From: Syntrophus aciditrophicus SB
Lineage (GTDB): Bacteria > Desulfobacterota > Syntrophia > Syntrophales > Syntrophaceae
NCBI RefSeq assembly: GCF_000013405.1
Contig: NC_007759.1
Coordinates: 673,501 to 737,500 of the forward strand
Reading direction: 5' to 3'
DNA: 64,000 nt
The notes under the pieces are model-generated. The model saw nothing but the letters and a program-made list of their open reading frames with translations. It ran no database searches and was not told where the DNA came from. Below are positions 46,583 to 55,351 of this stretch, one piece after another. Made by a program: the position numbers and the translations under genes. Numbering within the stretch: the stretch's first letter is position 1; the number at the start of each line of letters is the position of its first letter.

Positions 46583-46626
46583 CAAAAGAGAGGCAGGGAT
46601 CTTCAATTTTCCCTGCCTCTCTTTTG
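46583..46626. terminator. Strong bidirectional terminator
   Basis: CAAAAGAGAGGCAGGGA and TCCCTGCCTCTCTTTTG form a perfect 17-base-pair stem around a ten-base loop, with A-run and T-run at the ends on both strands. It ends the zinc-ribbon gene on the plus strand and can also stop transcription from the minus-strand DUF1667 gene. Confidence 0.9.
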
Positions 46627-46697
46627 TTGGAAGTTGTCAGCGGAATTATGCTGTTATTATTCCAATCTCATATCAAAGCGTTAAAATATGCGCCGGC

Positions 46698-46799
46698 TTA
46701 TTACTCCGGCAATTAAACATGACCATTGAATCTGTTCGATGCCCGTATTTCCTGTAGATGTCGATCGTGCGTGGCTTTATTTATTTGCCGGTGTAATAA
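46698..46799. repeat. Imperfect inverted repeat pair in the gap before DUF1667
   Basis: Two 19-base arms, 46698-46716 and 46781-46799, are inverted copies of each other with two mismatches, 64 bases apart. The gap 46627-46880 holds no gene. The arms could fold the 3' tail of the minus-strand transcript or be ends of a tiny decayed element; no target-site duplication was evident. Confidence 0.45.
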
Positions 46800-46880
46800 C
46801 TGTCGGTTTCTCGGCTCACTTCCCGGTATGCCTGCGTCGCCTCCGTCTCGCCTCATTGATAGTATCCCCGGTCTGGAATT

Positions 46881-47258
46881 TTATGATGCAGTTCGGACGT
46901 TGCGCGTCGCGATGATGTTACAGGACGTATCCGCGGGTTTCGGAATGAGGATATCTCCAATGTTCACCGGCGCCTTTACCCAGGTTGATTTGATGGCCTT
47001 CATGACATCGGGGATGCTGGCCAGAGGGATGGCGCAGTCGGTTCGCACGCTGACCAGGGGAAAATCGCCTCCTTCCACCATGATGCTGCTGGCGATGGTC
47101 CTCATCGGGTTGATGAGTTCCTGTTCCACCCAGGCCGGTCCTTTTTTGCATGTATGACCCGTTACCTCCTTGATTACAGGCGTCGGTCCTTCCTCTAAAG
47201 TAACCTCGAGGGGGCATCCGTTGGGACAGATGACGCAGGTCAATTCTTTCTTTATCAT
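46881..47258 (-). CDS. DUF1667 protein, partner of flavin dehydrogenases
   Basis: A 125-residue protein of the DUF1667 family. CVICPNGC near residues 8-15 and a later CKKGPAWVEQE supply cysteines for a likely small Fe-S or zinc site. VKAPVNIGDILIPKPADTSCNIIATRNV is the conserved end. In anaerobes this family is encoded beside a GlpA-like dehydrogenase and a pyridine-nucleotide-type flavoprotein, as here, and probably acts in electron transfer. Its ATG overlaps the end of the preceding flavoprotein by four bases. Confidence 0.85.
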   Translation of the reverse strand: MIKKELTCVICPNGCPLEVTLEEGPTPVIKEVTGHTCKKGPAWVEQELINPMRTIASSIMVEGGDFPLVSVRTDCAIPLASIPDVMKAIKSTWVKAPVNIGDILIPKPADTSCNIIATRNVRTAS

Positions 47259-48496
47259 GCCACCGATACCTCCAGTTTATCCGCTTCGGAGATCTTTTCC
47301 TCCTTGATTTTGATGTGGATCATTTCCGCGGGGTGAAGTCTCACAATCTTCTTGCGCGCAACTTCCCGCCCGCCGTCCATTACCGTGATGACGCGATTCC
47401 GGGAAGGGGAGGCGACTCGAAGCGAAAGGGTAAAATCCATCAGACCGCTCACGGTTTGGGGAAGAACGTAGCGAACACCGTTTCCCGCCGAAATCGGGAT
47501 CTTTTTTTCGGGCGGGGCAATATTCTTTTCGAGATACGAGACGGCGCTGCGTCCAGCCAAAGCGGCTTCCTCGGAAACCCAGTCGGCGAGATCGTGAACA
47601 TGGAGAACGTTACCGCAGGAGAAAACACCGGGAATACTGGTCATCAGGGTATCATCCACCTGAGGGCCGCTGGTGCGCGGTTCCATGGCGATCCGGGCCG
47701 CCCGGGAAAGTTCGTTTTCCGGTATGAGTCCGACTGAAAGCAGAAGGGTGTCGCAGGGGACGTGCCGTTCCGTTCCCGGAATCGGTTTGAGCGTTTCGTC
47801 CATGCAGGCTACCGTCACCCCGGTCAGGCGCTCTTTCCCATGAATGTCGACGACGGAAGTGCTGAGATGGAGCGGGATGTCATAATCATTTAGGCACTGT
47901 TGAATATTGCGGGGCAATCCGCTGGCATAGGGGAGGATTTCGAAGACGCCTTCCACCCTGGCTCCTTCGAGGGTCATCCTGCGGGCCATAATCAGACCGA
48001 TGTCTCCCGAACCCATGATGACCACCCGTTTCCCCACCATGATGTTCTGCAGGTTGATAAAATTCTGGGCCGCTCCCGCCGTATAGATCCCCGCGGGGCG
48101 GGTCCCGGGAAGGGAGATGGCCCCGGCCGTTCGTTCCCGACAACCCATGGCCAGGATGACAGCGCCGGCCTCGATCTTTGTGAAGCCATGCCGTGAACTG
48201 ACAAGAAGGTTGCGTTGTTCGTCCATGTTGAGAACGATGGTTTCCAGCAGAACATCGCCTTTCAATTTCTCATATTCATCGATGTAACGCTGGGCATATT
48301 CCGGCCCTGTCAGGGCTTCACCGAAGCGGTGCAGTCCAAATCCGTCGTGAATGCACTGATTCAGAATGCCTCCAAGAATTCGGTCTCTTTCAAGAAGGAG
48401 AACGTCGTCACAGCCGTTCTCTCTTGCCGATACGGCTGCAGACAGGCCTGCGGGCCCTCCTCCGATAATGACCAGATCGCGTTTTAGAGTTTGCAT
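47255..48496 (-). CDS. FAD/NAD-dependent oxidoreductase (GlpA-associated)
   Basis: A 413-residue flavoprotein of the disulfide-reductase-like two-dinucleotide fold. DLVIIGGGPAGLSAAVSARE binds FAD, VVIMGSGDIGLIMARRM binds NAD(P)H, and GVFSCGNVLHVHDL is the second FAD motif. It lacks the redox CxxC of thioredoxin reductase. Family context: with a GlpA-like protein and DUF1667 it likely oxidises a hydroxy acid or glycerol 3-phosphate and passes electrons to NAD or another carrier. Four-base overlap downstream, 12-base gap upstream. Confidence 0.85.
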   Translation of the reverse strand: MQTLKRDLVIIGGGPAGLSAAVSARENGCDDVLLLERDRILGGILNQCIHDGFGLHRFGEALTGPEYAQRYIDEYEKLKGDVLLETIVLNMDEQRNLLVSSRHGFTKIEAGAVILAMGCRERTAGAISLPGTRPAGIYTAGAAQNFINLQNIMVGKRVVIMGSGDIGLIMARRMTLEGARVEGVFEILPYASGLPRNIQQCLNDYDIPLHLSTSVVDIHGKERLTGVTVACMDETLKPIPGTERHVPCDTLLLSVGLIPENELSRAARIAMEPRTSGPQVDDTLMTSIPGVFSCGNVLHVHDLADWVSEEAALAGRSAVSYLEKNIAPPEKKIPISAGNGVRYVLPQTVSGLMDFTLSLRVASPSRNRVITVMDGGREVARKKIVRLHPAEMIHIKIKEEKISEADKLEVSVA

Positions 48497-48508
48497 CGTT
48501 TTTCGTTC

Positions 48509-49969
48509 CTATCGCACTCGACCGGCAAAAAGCGGGGAATGAGCGTGTTGTAATAAATAGTCTTCAGGTTTGTAACCAAATTCCTTCTCCAGAATTTGAA
48601 CGATCCGGGGCAGACAGAACCCGCCCTGGCAACGGCCCATCATCGCCCGGGAGCGATATTTGATGCCGTTGATGGTCTTGACGCCCAAGGGGTTCTGGAT
48701 GGCATCCAGGACCTCTTTCCGCGTGATCTGCTCGCAGCGGCATACGACTTCTCCGTAGTCGGGATTTTCCGCAACCAGATCTGCCCTCTCTTCCGGCGAA
48801 AGTTCGTAGAAAAATCCGGCGCGGCCTTCTCTTTCGGCAATGAAGGAGGCCTTGAACGGGAGGGGAAGTAATTCTTCCACCATATCCCGAACCATGAGTC
48901 CGATCGCCGGCGCTGAGGTCAGACCGGGACTTTCAATGCCTACCAGGTTGATGAAACCGGGGATGTCCTTTCGACTCTCAATGACAAAATCCCGGAAACC
49001 GCCTTCGCTCGGGGGGGCCTGCTTGGCCCGCAATCCGGAGAAATTACGGATGAAATCCGCCGCCGATATTCCGGGAAGAAGGTCATGTCCTTCTTTTTTC
49101 AGGAGCGAGAGAATCTCCGCCGTGCAGGCATAGTCATCCGCTTCATCCACATACTCGTTGCTGGGGCCGATGAGGATATTGCCGTCCACCGTGTTGGTCA
49201 GGTGTATGCCGAGCCCCGCACCTCCCTTATGGGGAGCCGGATAAACGAGAAGGGAAAGCGTACCGGCCAGGCGCTTGTCCAGGATGAGATATTCTCCGCG
49301 GCAGGGATAGATTCTATATTCGTCAATCCCGAGCATTCTGCAGATCGCATCCGAGTAAAGTCCCGCCGAGTTGATCAGAACCCTGCTCTCGAAGCGTTCC
49401 CCAGAAGTTGTCTTGACCTCGAATCCCTTCTCTGTTCGGCTGATGGCCGTTACTTCTTGGCCGAGATAGAAATGGACGCCGTTGGCACAGGCGTTTTCGG
49501 CCAGGGCGATCGTGAGACCGTAAGGACAGATGATCCCTGTGCTCGGGGAATGAAGGGCCATGATCCCGCCAATGCCGGGCTGCAGCTTCTCCATCTGCTG
49601 TTTGTTTAAAATAGCCAGACCGGGAACGCCATTGGCATCCCCCTGGGCCTTCAGGGAATGCAGGGTTTCAACATCCGTCTCATCCTGGGCCACCGTGAGT
49701 TTGCCAAGATACTCTATCTTGACTTTGAGCTCTTTGCAGAGGTTTCCCATCATGGCATTGCCCTGGACATTCAACTTTGCCCGGAGCGTGCCGGGCTTGT
49801 AATGAATTCCTGAGTGGACAACACCGCTGTTCCGGGAACTGGTTCCGCCACCGACATCCAGCTCTCTTTCAATTACGGCTGCCTTAATGTCGAATCGGGA
49901 AAGTTCACGGGCAATGGCATTTCCCACCACCCCCGCGCCGATAATGATCACATCGTAGAAATTGGTCAT
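48509..49969 (-). CDS. GlpA-like FAD-dependent dehydrogenase with BFD-like [2Fe-2S] domain
   Basis: About 486 residues. DVIIIGAGVVGNAIARELSRF is the FAD loop; SRNSGVVHSGIHYKPGTLRAKL and INSAGLYSDAICRMLG are typical of the glycerol-3-phosphate/2-hydroxyglutarate dehydrogenase group. A C-terminal domain from ~395 has the pattern VVCRCEQITRKEV and GRCQGGFCLP, a BFD-like [2Fe-2S] site with four cysteines. Substrate is uncertain: glycerol 3-phosphate or a 2-hydroxyacid. MTNFYDVIIIG at 49969 is the family-like start; the frame is open to 50041, with another ATG at 50020, and none has a good ribosome site. First gene of the trio. Confidence 0.83.
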   Translation of the reverse strand: MTNFYDVIIIGAGVVGNAIARELSRFDIKAAVIERELDVGGGTSSRNSGVVHSGIHYKPGTLRAKLNVQGNAMMGNLCKELKVKIEYLGKLTVAQDETDVETLHSLKAQGDANGVPGLAILNKQQMEKLQPGIGGIMALHSPSTGIICPYGLTIALAENACANGVHFYLGQEVTAISRTEKGFEVKTTSGERFESRVLINSAGLYSDAICRMLGIDEYRIYPCRGEYLILDKRLAGTLSLLVYPAPHKGGAGLGIHLTNTVDGNILIGPSNEYVDEADDYACTAEILSLLKKEGHDLLPGISAADFIRNFSGLRAKQAPPSEGGFRDFVIESRKDIPGFINLVGIESPGLTSAPAIGLMVRDMVEELLPLPFKASFIAEREGRAGFFYELSPEERADLVAENPDYGEVVCRCEQITRKEVLDAIQNPLGVKTINGIKYRSRAMMGRCQGGFCLPRIVQILEKEFGYKPEDYLLQHAHSPLFAGRVR

Positions 49970-50107
49970 GTCAATTCGAAAAATTCCTTTGGAAGTTCGT
50001 TCTTTTACAATCTCGTTCATTCTGTTGCCAGTCGGGCACAATCAAAACATCGCCGAAGCTCATATCAGAAAAAGTTCAGCCTTTCAATAAGGACTGAAAA
50101 GCTGAAT

Positions 50108-50153
50108 TAAAAAAGAAGGCTGGCTGCCTTCCGTGAGAAAGGTGCCAGCCTTC
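50108..50153 (-). terminator. Rho-independent terminator of abfD
   Basis: GAAGGCTGGC (50115-50124) and GCCAGCCTTC (50144-50153) form a perfect ten-base-pair stem; on the minus strand TTTTTTAATT follows. It lies 22 bases after the abfD stop and separates abfD from the GlpA-like trio. Confidence 0.88.
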
Positions 50154-50174
50154 CGGATTCTGCTTCAGATGATA

Positions 50175-51614
50175 TCAGTCTTTAATTCCAGCCAGCCGTT
50201 TCGCCGCCTTCTTCTTGCTCTCAGTGTCTGATTCACGGAAAATGGTGACCCGGTGCGCTTCGGCGGATCCCCCCCCGTGGATGTCGGAGATGGTATCGGC
50301 GCTTTCCATGGCCATCTTTTCGATCAACCGGAACATCTTCACGCGATCTTCCACGGGGATCTTGTCTACGCCCTTGAGATATTTCTTCAGGAGATCCCCG
50401 ATTTCCGGATTCGAGAAATCTCTGTCGGAGGGGAGATCAGCCACGTAGCCACCGGCGCAATCGATCATAAGCCTGGTTGCTTCGGCCATCTCTTTGCCTT
50501 CATGGATTTTGGAGGCGTTTGCAAGAACCGTGTCGATGAAGTAGTTGCCGGAAGGCTGCTGCTTGCCTTCATAGGACGACGCCAGACAGCAGCCATACAG
50601 CGTCTCCGCTCTGTGGATCATATCAATGACTTTCTGTTTCAGGTGGCTCATCTTGGCGGTGCCGTTGTAGTCCATCATGGTGAGGGCTGCGCCGGTCATG
50701 CAGTCGATCTTGCCGGACTTGCAGCCGCCGTGGCTCTGACGGTGGAAAGAGGAGAACTTGACGACCATGTCCACCGCAAATTCGGTTTCGCCACACATGA
50801 AAACCCGGTTCCAGGGTACGAAAACATCGTTGAAAATGAGGGTGGGGCAGTACTTGGAGTAATAGACATTTCCGCAATCGCAGCCTTCGATTTCTCTCAT
50901 GTCCAGGCTGGATCGGCCGACCACATGGATGAGCCCCGGGGTGTCGGAAGGAATTGCGAAAGCGACTGAATAGTCGCCATCATCCTTGCCCATGGCCCGG
51001 GTGGGCAGCACGATGATCTCGTGAGAGGAGAGGGACCCGGTCTGGTGGGACTTGGCGCCGCGCACCACAATTCCGTCCTCCCGCTTCTCCACGACACGGA
51101 GAAACATGTCCTTGTCCACCTGCGCATGGGGTGCCAGTGACCGGTCGCCTTTGACGTCGGTAACCCCGGCATTCCCCGTGAGATCGTTCTTCTGCATGTA
51201 CTTGAGGAATTCGATGAAATTGTCGTTATAGTGGGTGCCGTATTTCTTGTCGATGTCATAGGTGACGATGGCCAGGGTGGAGAGACAGTCCAGGCCGGTG
51301 CATCTCTGGTGGCAAGTGCCTACGTAGTTGGCCACCTTACGGTTGATCTTCACGCGCGCTACAAGATCCTCTATGCTGGCCGGCGGCAGGGTGAAACGGT
51401 TCACCGGCTCGTTGATCAGAGGACTTGTTGTAATGAAAAGGTCCCTGTTCTCGGGCATATTGGCCAATTCATAGGTGGCGCCGGTTGCCTCAATGCCTGC
51501 GCGCAGTCGGGGATTGTCGACGACGCTGGTGGTGAGCTTCTCTCCGAACATATATACAGTCGGCTTGAGAGCCCGAATCGATTCTATGTACTCTTCTTTT
51601 GTCTTAATACCCAT
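50175..51614 (-). CDS. abfD: 4-hydroxybutyryl-CoA dehydratase / vinylacetyl-CoA isomerase
   Basis: Flavin and [4Fe-4S] enzyme that converts 4-hydroxybutyryl-CoA to crotonyl-CoA by a ketyl-radical route. It has 479 residues, close to the clostridial enzyme. The cluster ligands are all present and spaced as in the known structure: Cys 101 and 105 (CHQRC), His 291 and Cys 298 (HRQSHGGC). This separates it from related flavin monooxygenases (HpaB type) that lack them. GGAGGAG lies seven bases before ATG 51614. It is monocistronic, with its own terminator. In a crotonate-forming syntroph it would feed 4-hydroxybutyrate or succinate-derived carbon into beta-oxidation. Confidence 0.93.
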   Translation of the reverse strand: MGIKTKEEYIESIRALKPTVYMFGEKLTTSVVDNPRLRAGIEATGATYELANMPENRDLFITTSPLINEPVNRFTLPPASIEDLVARVKINRKVANYVGTCHQRCTGLDCLSTLAIVTYDIDKKYGTHYNDNFIEFLKYMQKNDLTGNAGVTDVKGDRSLAPHAQVDKDMFLRVVEKREDGIVVRGAKSHQTGSLSSHEIIVLPTRAMGKDDGDYSVAFAIPSDTPGLIHVVGRSSLDMREIEGCDCGNVYYSKYCPTLIFNDVFVPWNRVFMCGETEFAVDMVVKFSSFHRQSHGGCKSGKIDCMTGAALTMMDYNGTAKMSHLKQKVIDMIHRAETLYGCCLASSYEGKQQPSGNYFIDTVLANASKIHEGKEMAEATRLMIDCAGGYVADLPSDRDFSNPEIGDLLKKYLKGVDKIPVEDRVKMFRLIEKMAMESADTISDIHGGGSAEAHRVTIFRESDTESKKKAAKRLAGIKD

Positions 51615-51687
51615 TGTTTCTCCTCCTAACAGATTTCAAATATTGTCAAACGGAAACAGTGCCGCGACTTAAAGGTTCCCGCTCAAA

Positions 51688-52056
51688 TCAACGAGGTTTC
51701 TCCGCTTCTGTCCAGTAAAAAACATAATCAGCCTGTTTGCTGAACTTCTGTAATCGAAAAATCCTTTCTTCCATCTGATCGGCTATAAGTTGTTCGAGCT
51801 AGAGCATCCGTCCGATAGTCTGCCCATCCTTCTGGATGTTGATATGCCAAGACATGGACGTCTCGTTTATCCTGCCATTGTTTCGGCAGAGCCGTCAGAA
51901 ACATAAGTTTTTGAAATCACTTTTTTGATTTAATTTCAAATTTAATAGATCGGTTTTTATCCGTATTCCTGCCTGTTCGTCAAGCTTTTTATTGAGTTCA
52001 TAAGCCTCTTTTTTCAGTTGGTGCGGCAGGCCAGATAAAAAATTGGTTCGAATCAT
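51688..52056 (-). pseudogene. Probable frameshifted remnant of a ~130-residue protein
   Basis: Three short open frames follow one another on the minus strand with protein-like content: 52056-51895 (MIRTNFLSGLPHQLKKEAY..., 53 residues), 51904-51728 (MFLTALPKQWQDKRDVHVLA..., 58 residues) and a frame ending at 51688 that contains RIFRLQKFSKQADYVFYW and ends EAEKPR. The first two overlap by ten bases; the third frame continues sensibly from about TDAL in the second. The simplest reading is one gene broken by two frameshifts. I do not recognise the family. Alternatively the first two could be a pair of real small genes with overlapping ends. Confidence 0.45.
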
Positions 52057-52450
52057 ATTTTATTCATGACTGCTTTCCCGTGGATTATGCAAGCGCTTTC
52101 CTTTGAAATATCAATTGATAATTTAATTAGATTTTTAATTAACAATTGTCAGACTCCTAAGAATTCTTTTTGCTCGCGTCTTTTTTAAGGGAAGCAGGGT
52201 TTCTCCCTTTATGAAAGGTTATGAATGGGATTTGTCATCCTGTTCTTCCCTTGTCTGCCCACGTGGACCTACTGGGAAATATACTTCCCGGACGGGGTGT
52301 CAAAAAAACCTTGAATGATGCTCCCTGAACTGTGGGTGAGATCGGACATCAGAATGATGCTGAAAACTCAGTGATGAGTTATAGATAAGTTACGGCTTGG
52401 CTTTCTGAAGATTTCTTTTGAATATGAAGGGCATCCGTCTTGTCCCGGGA
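52057..52450. other. Intergenic stretch with no visible gene
   Basis: About 390 AT-rich bases between the gene relic and tsaC. No open frame of useful length, RNA gene or strong terminator was found. Confidence 0.4.
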
Positions 52451-53104
52451 TTAATGTGGACAGGTTGACTCCAGGGCTTTTCGTATCTCAATTTCGGTAA
52501 TGACTCCAACCCGGAGGATCAGTGGAGGGTCAACTGCAATGTTAACGACTGTTGAACCCTTGTTTCCGCGAGTCTGCCCTCCGTCAACAATGCCGTCGAT
52601 AAGAGAACCCAGAGTGCGGGCAACCTCATGGGCCGTCGTACTTTCTTTCTGCCCGGAAAAATTGGCACTCGTGGCGGTCAAGGGAGCCCCCAGCGACCGG
52701 GCCAGACTTCGGGCAATGGGATGACTGGATATCCGGATGCCGATCAGACCCGTATTTGCCGTAAGTCTTGGAGAAACGTTTTTAGAAGCACGAAAGACAA
52801 GCGTCAGCGGGCCCGGCCAGAAGACGTGAATGAGTCTTTGGGCAGCTTCAGGAATCGCCGTGACCAGACTGTCCAGTTCGTCCCGGTCTCCAATAATGAG
52901 CGGGATAGGATTGTTGAACTGCCTGCCTTTGATGCTGAAAATTTTTTCGATGGCCCTTTCATTTCCAGCATCTGCACCCAGTCCATAGAACGTCTCGGTG
53001 GGATAGGCTACAACCCGGCCTTTCCTAAGATTCTCTGCAACGTGTTGAAGCAGCGCTGGTTCAGGATGAGTGGGGTCGATCGCAATAATCGGATTTGAAG
53101 TCAT
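52451..53104 (-). CDS. tsaC: L-threonylcarbamoyladenylate synthase (TsaC/Sua5/YrdC family)
   Basis: Makes threonylcarbamoyl-AMP from threonine, bicarbonate and ATP for the t6A37 modification of ANN-decoding tRNAs. It has 217 residues: the YrdC domain only, without the Sua5 C-terminal extension. GRVVAYPTETFYGLGADAG, KGRQFNNPIPLII, FWPGPLTLVFRA and TSANFSGQKE are diagnostic. Its ATG overlaps the purE stop by four bases, placing it as last gene of the purine run. Confidence 0.93.
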   Translation of the reverse strand: MTSNPIIAIDPTHPEPALLQHVAENLRKGRVVAYPTETFYGLGADAGNERAIEKIFSIKGRQFNNPIPLIIGDRDELDSLVTAIPEAAQRLIHVFWPGPLTLVFRASKNVSPRLTANTGLIGIRISSHPIARSLARSLGAPLTATSANFSGQKESTTAHEVARTLGSLIDGIVDGGQTRGNKGSTVVNIAVDPPLILRVGVITEIEIRKALESTCPH

Positions 53105-53616
53105 AAACGGCTCTTGAGGATGAGGTCATCGTGCTTTTTCTCGACTTCATGGGCCATATTGTCAATATAAACGGTAAGCCTCTGATGAAGTTCGGCGTCC
53201 GTCAAAGATAAAATGCGAATGGCGAGCAGCGCGGCATTCCTGGCGCCGGCTTTTCCTATGGCCATAGTTGCTACCGGGATGCCCCCGGGCATCTGAACAG
53301 TGGAAAAAAGGGCATCCAGACCGTTGAGTGCTGTCGAATCAACAGGCACTCCGATGACAGGCAGTGTTGTCTGTGAAGCGATGACCCCGGCGAGATGAGC
53401 GGCTGCGCCTGCGCCGACGATGATCACTTTCACGTTTCTTTCCGCCGCTTTCCGGGAAAAATCAGATGTTCGGTCCGGGCTTCGGTGTGCCGAGGTGAGA
53501 AAGATTTCATGGGAAACGTGAAAAGTCTTTAAAATTTTGACGGTTTCCTCCATTACCGAATAGTCGGAATCACTTCCCATGACAACGCTGACGGCAATAT
53601 CCATATTCTTTTCCAC
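53101..53616 (-). CDS. purE: N5-carboxyaminoimidazole ribonucleotide mutase
   Basis: Purine synthesis enzyme acting on the carboxylated aminoimidazole ribonucleotide. It has 171 residues. VVMGSDSDYSVMEETVKIL, SAHRSPDRT, GAGAAAHLAGVIASQT and MPGGIPVATMAIGKAGARNAAL match the class I pattern. GTG 53616 is favoured because AGGAGGA lies upstream; ATG 53604 gives the more usual N-terminus. No purK is nearby. The 152-base gap to purH contains a perfect 11-base-pair hairpin. Confidence 0.94.
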   Translation of the reverse strand: MEKNMDIAVSVVMGSDSDYSVMEETVKILKTFHVSHEIFLTSAHRSPDRTSDFSRKAAERNVKVIIVGAGAAAHLAGVIASQTTLPVIGVPVDSTALNGLDALFSTVQMPGGIPVATMAIGKAGARNAALLAIRILSLTDAELHQRLTVYIDNMAHEVEKKHDDLILKSRL

Positions 53617-53705
53617 AGCGGATTTTCTTCCTCCTGCTTAAATGCGGTTTGAAATCAATGAGATCAAAAGAGGCGGCAGAGCATCTGCTGCACGCATCTT
53701 GAAGT

Positions 53706-53748
53706 GAAACGCGGCAAACAAAGGTTCCGATCATGTCTGCCGCGTTTC
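53706..53748 (-). other. Perfect 11-base-pair hairpin between purH and purE
   Basis: GAAACGCGGCA (53706-53716) and TGCCGCGTTTC (53738-53748) are exact inverted arms with a 21-base loop. No T-run follows on the minus strand, so it is more likely an mRNA-stabilising or attenuating structure than a terminator. Confidence 0.5.
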
Positions 53749-53768
53749 CTGCAGATGAAAACTTGGGC

Positions 53769-55340
53769 CTAATGCTTGAAATGGCGGATGCCTGCAAAAA
53801 TCATGGCCATTCCATGCTCATTGGCGGCCTCGATGGCTTCTTCATCCCGCACGGACCCCCCTGGCTGGATAATGGCGGTTATTCCCGCCTCGGCAGCCAT
53901 GTCAACCCCGTCACGGAAAGGGAAGAACGCATCGGAACCAAGGACACAGCCTTTTGTGGGAAGTATGGCTTTCATCTTGGCGATCTTGACGGAATCAACT
54001 CGGCTCATCTGGCCGGCGCCGACCCCTACCAGCTGGTCCCTGGCAGTGAACACGATGGCGTTGGATTTGACGTGTTTGACAACGCGCCAGGCAAAATCCA
54101 AGGCCTGGTATTCTTCTTCCGTTGGAACTCGTCTGGTCACGATTTTCGCTGTTCGGATATCAAAGGAATCCATGTCGCGTTCCTGAACAAGCAGCCCGCC
54201 GACGACGCGACGAAAATCGAGTCCCAGGCACTCTCTCTGGTATTCTCCGGAAATTTGCAGCAATCTCACATTTTTCTTCGCCTGCAAAAGGTTCAATGCT
54301 TCTTCCTCAAATCCGGGAGCGATGATAACTTCCAGGAATGTCTTGGCAATCTCTTCTGCCGTTTTCTTGTCAATGGGGCGATTAAGAGCGACGATGCCTC
54401 CGAAGGCGGAGATGGGATCCGTTTCCATGGCTTTCCGGTACGCCTCGGACAGATCCTGGGAGGCCGTGGCTGCCCCACAGGGATTGGCGTGCTTCATAAT
54501 CACGGCAGCCGGCAGGATGAAATCAGAAACCATGTTCCATGCGGCATCGCTGTCCATGATGTTGTTATAGGATAACTCCTTCCCATGAAGTTGACGGGCA
54601 TTGGCAATCGATGCCGGAAAAGGATTGTGTTCACGATAGAAGACGGCCTGCTGATGAGGGTTTTCACCGTAACGGAGGTCTTGGGCTTTCTTAAACTGCA
54701 TGGTGAGTGTATCGGAAAATGTCTTGGAATCGCCTCCGTAAGGTGTCAGCTTGCCGAGGTAATTGGAAATCGCCGCGTCATACCTAGCTGTCAGTTGGAA
54801 GGTTTTTACGGACAATTCGAAGTTGGTGGTCTCGGATATCTTGCCACCTTCCTGTTTCATTTCTTCAAGAATACTCGTGTAATCCGCGGGATCCGTAACT
54901 ACGCTGACAAAACGATAATTCTTCGCGGCGGCTCGAAGCATGGTGGGTCCCCCGATGTCTATATTCTCGATGGCCTCATCAAGGGAGCATCCTTCTCGAG
55001 CAACGGTGTCTTCGAATCGGTAAAGATTGATGACCACCATATCGATCATGTCGATCCCATGATTTCTGGCCGCTTCCCTGTGGCTGTCCTGATCCCGGAG
55101 AGCCAGAAGCCCGCCATGAATTTTGGGGTGCAGTGTTTTCAGTCTTCCATCCATCATTTCGGGAAACCCCGTATAGTCGGAAACATCCCTCACGGAAAGA
55201 CCGTTCATCCTCAATTGCGCTGCTGTTCCTCCCGTCGAAAGAATCTCCACACCGAACTGAGATAAACCCTGAGCAAATTCAACAATTCCTGTCTTATCGG
55301 TTACGCTGATGAGTACCCGTTTTATTTCGTTCAAATTCAT
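53769..55340 (-). CDS. purH: Bifunctional AICAR transformylase / IMP cyclohydrolase
   Basis: Last two steps of IMP synthesis. About 523 residues. The cyclohydrolase domain at the N-terminus has LISVTDKTGIVEFAQGL, LSTGGTAAQLR, DGRLKTLHPKIHGG and DIGGPTMLRAAAKN; the transformylase domain has KHANPCGAA, DPISAFGG, MSRVDSVKIA and DAFFPFRDGVD. ATG 55340 has GAGG-AGAGGG upstream; the frame opens a little earlier at 55355. It starts 11 bases after purD. Confidence 0.96.
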   Translation of the reverse strand: MNLNEIKRVLISVTDKTGIVEFAQGLSQFGVEILSTGGTAAQLRMNGLSVRDVSDYTGFPEMMDGRLKTLHPKIHGGLLALRDQDSHREAARNHGIDMIDMVVINLYRFEDTVAREGCSLDEAIENIDIGGPTMLRAAAKNYRFVSVVTDPADYTSILEEMKQEGGKISETTNFELSVKTFQLTARYDAAISNYLGKLTPYGGDSKTFSDTLTMQFKKAQDLRYGENPHQQAVFYREHNPFPASIANARQLHGKELSYNNIMDSDAAWNMVSDFILPAAVIMKHANPCGAATASQDLSEAYRKAMETDPISAFGGIVALNRPIDKKTAEEIAKTFLEVIIAPGFEEEALNLLQAKKNVRLLQISGEYQRECLGLDFRRVVGGLLVQERDMDSFDIRTAKIVTRRVPTEEEYQALDFAWRVVKHVKSNAIVFTARDQLVGVGAGQMSRVDSVKIAKMKAILPTKGCVLGSDAFFPFRDGVDMAAEAGITAIIQPGGSVRDEEAIEAANEHGMAMIFAGIRHFKH

Positions 55341-55351
55341 TATCCCTCTCC

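Noticed and set aside
53733..55265. Plus-strand open frames of 280 and 226 codons opposite purH
   Set aside because: purH has all its motifs on the minus strand; these are antisense shadows.
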